8,763 nucleotides of DNA from positions 1 through 8,763 of the forward strand of contig JAISBK010000183.1 in NCBI GenBank assembly GCA_031266255.1. Reading direction: 5' to 3'. This document shows, piece after piece, positions 6,776 through 8,763 of this stretch; position 1 is the first letter of the stretch; every line of letters begins with the position of its first letter. A program made the position numbers and the translations under genes. This DNA is from Treponema sp. GTDB lineage: Bacteria > Spirochaetota > Spirochaetia > Treponematales > Breznakiellaceae. The notes under the pieces are model-generated. The model did no database searches, was not told the DNA's origin, and worked only from the letters and a program-made list of their open reading frames with translations.

Positions 6776-6934
6776 CTAGCAGCCCAGCATGCCGTGAATT
6801 AGCTGGGTCTGAAGCTCCGGTAATTGCTCCTCGAATTGATTATTGAGTGAGCACCTCTCTTATCTATTATTTTTTAATGGTTCACCAAGATATACTCAAA
6901 ATAACATAACTATATATGAACTTTTATATGGTAT
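6776..6934 (-). promoter_or_regulatory. Structured 5' leader of the fdhF operon
   Basis: The leader between the predicted start of transcription (about 6934) and the fdhF ATG is about 214 nt, long for a bacterial operon. It holds two hairpins. In the first, TGCTCCTC (6825-6832) pairs with GAG-T-GAGCA (6845-6853) with one bulged T and a 12-nt loop. In the second, CCCAGC (6783-6788) pairs with GCTGGG (6802-6807) around a 13-nt loop. Neither is followed by a U-tract, so simple attenuation by an intrinsic terminator is not evident. I recognise no known riboswitch. Selenium-responsive transcription is known for fdhF paralogs in T. primitia; whether this leader has any part in it is inference. Confidence 0.45.
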
Positions 6935-6940
6935 TCTTGC

Positions 6941-6968
6941 AGTATAACATCAACCGGTGGCTTGTCAA
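6941..6968 (-). promoter_or_regulatory. Sigma-70-type promoter of the fdhF operon
   Basis: On the minus strand a perfect -35 box TTGACA (6963-6968) is followed after 16 nt by TATACT (6941-6946), five of six bases to the -10 consensus, placing the start near 6934. It lies in an AT-rich divergent intergenic region and points toward fdhF. A weaker alternative -10 (TATAAA) with TTGATG 19 nt upstream lies slightly further downstream. Confidence 0.65.
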
Positions 6969-7053
6969 GTATTTTGTGCTGACCTTGTAATTCACATCAG
7001 GACGTGGGAGCTTAAATTGGGTATGTTATAAGGGTATAATAAAGGAGAATACC

Positions 7054-7635
7054 ATGGCGGACATAAGACAACCCCAAATGGGGTTGAATTTCGAGCAGGT
7101 CTGGGCGGCACTCCAGGAGACCGACCAGCAAATTACGGAGACTCAACAGGAGCCTGAATGGAAAACGGAGGCAACCGACCGGAGAATGAAGGAACTCCAA
7201 AAAAATCTAGATGATTTGGTCAGCTATTTCGGAGAACTGGAAGAGTATTTGGTTATGCCCGGTATCATCCATACGTTTGATACATTAAACTATCACTTTA
7301 CCAGTACCGCCAAAAACTGCAAAATCTATAACCCTGAAACATGCCGTGTAGAAGCGGAATTTGACCTATTCTTAGAGAATGACGAGTACAACATCGTCGT
7401 GGAATTGAGAACAGAGCCTGATGAAAACGATGTGGCTGACCATATCAATCGGCTCAAGTTTTTGAGGAGCCATAGAGCCAAACAGGGAGACAAACGGAAG
7501 ATTCGAGGAGCCATAGTAGGGGCAATTATGCCGGACAAGGTGAGGCAGCTTGCTTTACATGCCGGGCTGTATGTGATAGAGCAATCGGAAGGTACGTTCA
7601 AGATTGAAGAACCGCAACAGATATATGACTGGTGA
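7054..7635 (+). CDS. Coiled-coil PD-(D/E)XK-like protein with altered catalytic Lys
   Basis: This 193-residue protein is of a type I recall as abundant in Treponema genomes: an N-terminal coiled coil built from degenerate QETD-type heptads (about residues 15-55, LQETDQQITETQQ...TDRRMKELQKNLDDL) followed by a PD-(D/E)XK-like fold. The nuclease core is at residues 100-119: E100-A-E-F-D104, then IVVELRTEP with E117 and R119. Relatives as I remember them have E-V-K, so the catalytic Lys appears to be Arg here and activity may be lost or changed. DVADHINRL (126-134) and KRKIRGAIVGAIMPD (148-161) are other conserved-looking segments, and the protein ends in Trp, as relatives do. The start is supported by AAAGGAG (7041-7047) 6 nt before the ATG. 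It is divergent from fdhF and upstream of DUF1902/hicA remnants. Biological role unknown; a mobile or defence-related setting is inference. Confidence 0.8.
   Translation: MADIRQPQMGLNFEQVWAALQETDQQITETQQEPEWKTEATDRRMKELQKNLDDLVSYFGELEEYLVMPGIIHTFDTLNYHFTSTAKNCKIYNPETCRVEAEFDLFLENDEYNIVVELRTEPDENDVADHINRLKFLRSHRAKQGDKRKIRGAIVGAIMPDKVRQLALHAGLYVIEQSEGTFKIEEPQQIYDW
7606..7635 (+). repeat. Diverged direct repeat, copy 1 (gene 3' end)
   Basis: Thirty bases ending in the stop codon of the coiled-coil gene match 8032-8061 with 5 differences, in register with the stop codons. It is the shared C-terminal tail of two paralogs rather than a mobile-element end; I see no accompanying inverted repeats. 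Confidence 0.6.
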
Positions 7636-7715
7636 TGAGGATGCGACAGACTCCTCCCCAGGTCTTAGGGAGAAAACCAGGAACAGAATAGGCTAAAATA
7701 GCAAGGAATATAGCT

Positions 7716-7931
7716 ATGACCGAATACACCGTTCTATTAACGTGGGATGATGAAGCTCGGGTATGGATTGCGGTGAACGATGAAATACCCCTTGTTTTGG
7801 AATCCGGCTCTTTAGATGTCCTCATGGAGCGGGTGCGCTATGTGGCTCCTGAAGTGTTGGAAGCAAACGGGAAACCCTATACCAAGATCCTGCTTCATTT
7901 CAAAGCGGACCGGGTTGCGATGGTTGTATAA
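7716..7931 (+). CDS. DUF1902 (HicB-like) antitoxin
   Basis: This 71-residue protein matches the DUF1902 pattern: a first beta strand (YTVLLTWDDEARVWIAV, residues 4-20), a short turn, then ESGSLDVLMERVRYVAPEVLEANG (29-52) as the helix that follows. In HicAB-like pairs such proteins sit upstream of a HicA toxin and neutralise it. Here the stop overlaps by one base the ATG of a truncated hicA (TAATG), so the pair was once coupled. The ribosome site (AAGGAA about 7 nt upstream) is modest. With the toxin broken it is probably an orphan antitoxin, perhaps still able to act on intact HicA copies elsewhere in the genome (inference). No separate DNA-binding domain is visible. Confidence 0.75.
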   Translation: MTEYTVLLTWDDEARVWIAVNDEIPLVLESGSLDVLMERVRYVAPEVLEANGKPYTKILLHFKADRVAMVV

Positions 7932-7983
7932 TGTATGAAAAGAAAGTCCGGGAAAAACTGATGGAACATGGTTGTTCTTTTGA

Positions 7984-8061
7984 CGTAATACAGGAGCCCC
8001 GGCTAGGGACTGGAAGCCTGAGGCGGAACCGGAGGAACCGCAACCGATACGTGGCTGGTGA
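7984..8061 (+). pseudogene. 3' tail of a paralog of the 7054-7635 gene
   Basis: In a frame different from the hicA remnant, bases 7984-8061 read without a stop to ...APARDWKPEAEPEEPQPIRGW-stop. The last ten codons, EEPQPIRGW and stop (8032-8061), match the last ten codons of the upstream coiled-coil gene, EEPQQIYDW and stop (7606-7635), at 25 of 30 bases. This indicates the 3' end of a paralogous gene whose 5' part, together with most of hicA, was removed. Confidence 0.55.
8032..8061 (+). repeat. Diverged direct repeat, copy 2 (remnant tail)
   Basis: This is the second copy of the 30-base tail (25/30 identical to 7606-7635), ending in CTGGTGA like copy 1. It lies inside the out-of-frame part of the hicA pseudogene. 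Confidence 0.6.
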
Positions 8062-8107
8062 GGGCTGCGGCGGGGAACCACCTCCCATAAAATAGTTAGA
8101 AAAAACA

Positions 8108-8134
8108 AAAGGGCCATGCAGGGCATGACCCTTT
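8108..8134 (-). terminator. Intrinsic terminator of the beta-barrel protein gene
   Basis: AAAGGGCCATGC (8108-8119) pairs with GCATGACCCTTT (8123-8134): 11 of 12 pairs with a 3-nt loop. On the minus strand it is followed by TGTTTTTC, a good U-tract, about 20 nt after the stop codon at 8156. Confidence 0.88.
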
Positions 8135-8155
8135 GAGCTAAAAAATCAACAGGCC

Positions 8156-8763
8156 TTAGAAGGAGTAGTCAAAGATGATGGGAACAGAGAACACCGTGGG
8201 CTGTTTCACCTCGTTGCGTTCGCTCAGACTCAATCCCAAGCCGCCCTTGATGGAGCAGGAACCAATGGACTTCTTGAGCCACGCGCCGATGCCGAACTGG
8301 TATCCACCCTTGGTGGTTTTATCATCTTGACCGGTAACCTCCAAGGTGTCATCTCCGTAGAAATTAAAGCCCACATCCAGGCCCGCAGTCGCAAAGCCCA
8401 AGTTATAGGAAGGCCAGAGATGGGCACTGATTTCGGGACCAAGTTTATACTCCCGGTTATCCTCTTTTGCACTGCCTCCAAACTGAGCGTCCACCCGTCC
8501 CTTGATATCCAAGGCGTCCGCGGTATACCCAGCCCCCAGAGACACCTGGAAAGGAGCCTGAAAGGTGGTATCTCCATCAATTATTTTTACCCTGTCTGTC
8601 CCAGTAGCGAGACCAGGAGCGCCGGTAACTTCATAGGTATTAAAAGAAAGAGGAACCTTTACGCCTACATCGATCACCAGACCTGCCATGCCGGTATACG
8701 CGAACGCTGCCTCAATACGGCGGACCTTTAAATTATCTTGCCAGAAGGTGCCCTGATCCCAGT
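8156..8763 (-). CDS. Outer-membrane beta-barrel-like protein, C-terminal part (5'-truncated by window)
   Basis: The frame is open to the right edge (202 codons visible), so the internal Met at 8687-8689 is not the start; upstream residues read DQGTFWQDNLKVRRIEAAFA. The pattern is of alternating hydrophobic/polar strands with Gly and aromatic residues, for example FQAPFQVSLGAGYTADALDI, YNLGFATAGLDVGFNFYG and YQFGIGAWLKKS. It ends in VPIIFDYSF. A final Phe after an alternating strand is the classic outer-membrane assembly signal. The residues DDKTTKGG between strands would be a loop. I infer a porin-like or structural outer-membrane protein of the spirochaete. No named family is recognised, and the signal peptide would lie outside the window. 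It has its own intrinsic terminator. Confidence 0.75.
   Translation of the reverse strand, partial: WDQGTFWQDNLKVRRIEAAFAYTGMAGLVIDVGVKVPLSFNTYEVTGAPGLATGTDRVKIIDGDTTFQAPFQVSLGAGYTADALDIKGRVDAQFGGSAKEDNREYKLGPEISAHLWPSYNLGFATAGLDVGFNFYGDDTLEVTGQDDKTTKGGYQFGIGAWLKKSIGSCSIKGGLGLSLSERNEVKQPTVFSVPIIFDYSF

Larger units (their letters stand above)
7931..8095 (+). pseudogene. hicA: Truncated hicA toxin gene fused to unrelated downstream sequence
   Basis: The ATG overlaps the DUF1902 stop (TAATG). The first 17 residues, MYEKKVREKLMEHGCSF, are what I recognise as the N-terminus of HicA toxins in this family. The family then normally continues with a V-R-Q/H-G-K-G-D-H segment carrying the catalytic His, but here the frame goes into DVIQEPRLGTGSLRRNRRNR and on to a stop at 8095 with no HicA features. 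The catalytic His and most of the dsRBD-like fold are missing, so it should be inactive as an RNase. The break is near 7982. The downstream part carries, in another frame, the tail of a different gene (see 7984-8061), which points to a deletion. The 54-residue product could still be translated but is unlikely to function. Confidence 0.65.

Noticed and set aside
6779..6859. A 27-codon open stretch in the fdhF leader, minus strand, whose translation looks protein-like (EEQLPELQTQLIHGMLGC before a TAG).
   Set aside because: It has no ATG, GTG or TTG near its beginning and no ribosome site, its length is ordinary by chance, and the same bases form the leader hairpins.
7035..7040. Perfect TATAAT just upstream of the 7054 gene as its promoter.
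   Set aside because: Transcription would start near 7047, inside the ribosome site, and the -35 region at proper spacing is weak. The true promoter of this gene could not be placed.
7636..7715. A 16-codon ORF starting at 7640 between the coiled-coil gene and DUF1902.
   Set aside because: It is too short, has no proper ribosome site, and nothing recognisable is encoded. Treated as spacer.
8687..8689. Met at 8687-8689 as the start of the beta-barrel-like protein.
   Set aside because: The frame stays open to the window edge with sensible coding content, no ribosome site precedes this Met, and a barrel protein would need a signal peptide upstream.

Overview
This window most likely comes from a spirochaete, and probably a termite-gut, CO2-reducing Treponema of the T. 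primitia type. That is an inference from protein resemblance. The main points are a cysteine-type formate dehydrogenase H operon joined to an [FeFe] hydrogenase, a coiled-coil PD-(D/E)XK-like protein of a kind common in treponemes, DUF1902/HicA remnants and an outer-membrane barrel protein. No rRNA or tRNA is present to confirm it.

The core (about 840 to 6970) is one minus-strand operon. In transcription order it holds a promoter, a structured leader of about 214 nt, fdhF (formate dehydrogenase H with Cys at the catalytic position), a four-cluster HycB-type ferredoxin, a 95-residue Cys-rich mini-ferredoxin, a possible 23-codon ORF, a second four-cluster HycB-type protein, hydA2 ([FeFe] hydrogenase) and mobA (molybdopterin guanylyltransferase). 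The operon ends at a strong hairpin. This gene set is that of a hydrogen-dependent CO2 reductase (HDCR): HydA2 oxidises H2, the FeS proteins carry electrons, and FdhF reduces CO2 to formate. MobA makes the bis-MGD cofactor that FdhF needs. HDCR is a known enzyme class. The unusual parts here are the mini-ferredoxin, the in-frame UGA-separated stretch before it, and the intercistronic RNA structures.

The left edge (1 to 786, plus strand) is the C-terminal part of a secreted or surface protein resembling Bacteroidetes 'cell surface proteins'. It converges on mobA across a shared hairpin.

The right part (7054 to 8095, plus strand) is an accessory segment. It holds a coiled-coil PD-(D/E)XK-like protein with an altered catalytic motif, a DUF1902 (HicB-like) antitoxin, and a hicA toxin cut off after about 17 codons. 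The truncated hicA runs into the 3' tail of what appears to be a paralog of the first gene, a deletion scar visible at base level. The right edge (8156 to 8763, minus strand) is the C-terminal part of an outer-membrane beta-barrel-like protein with its own intrinsic terminator.
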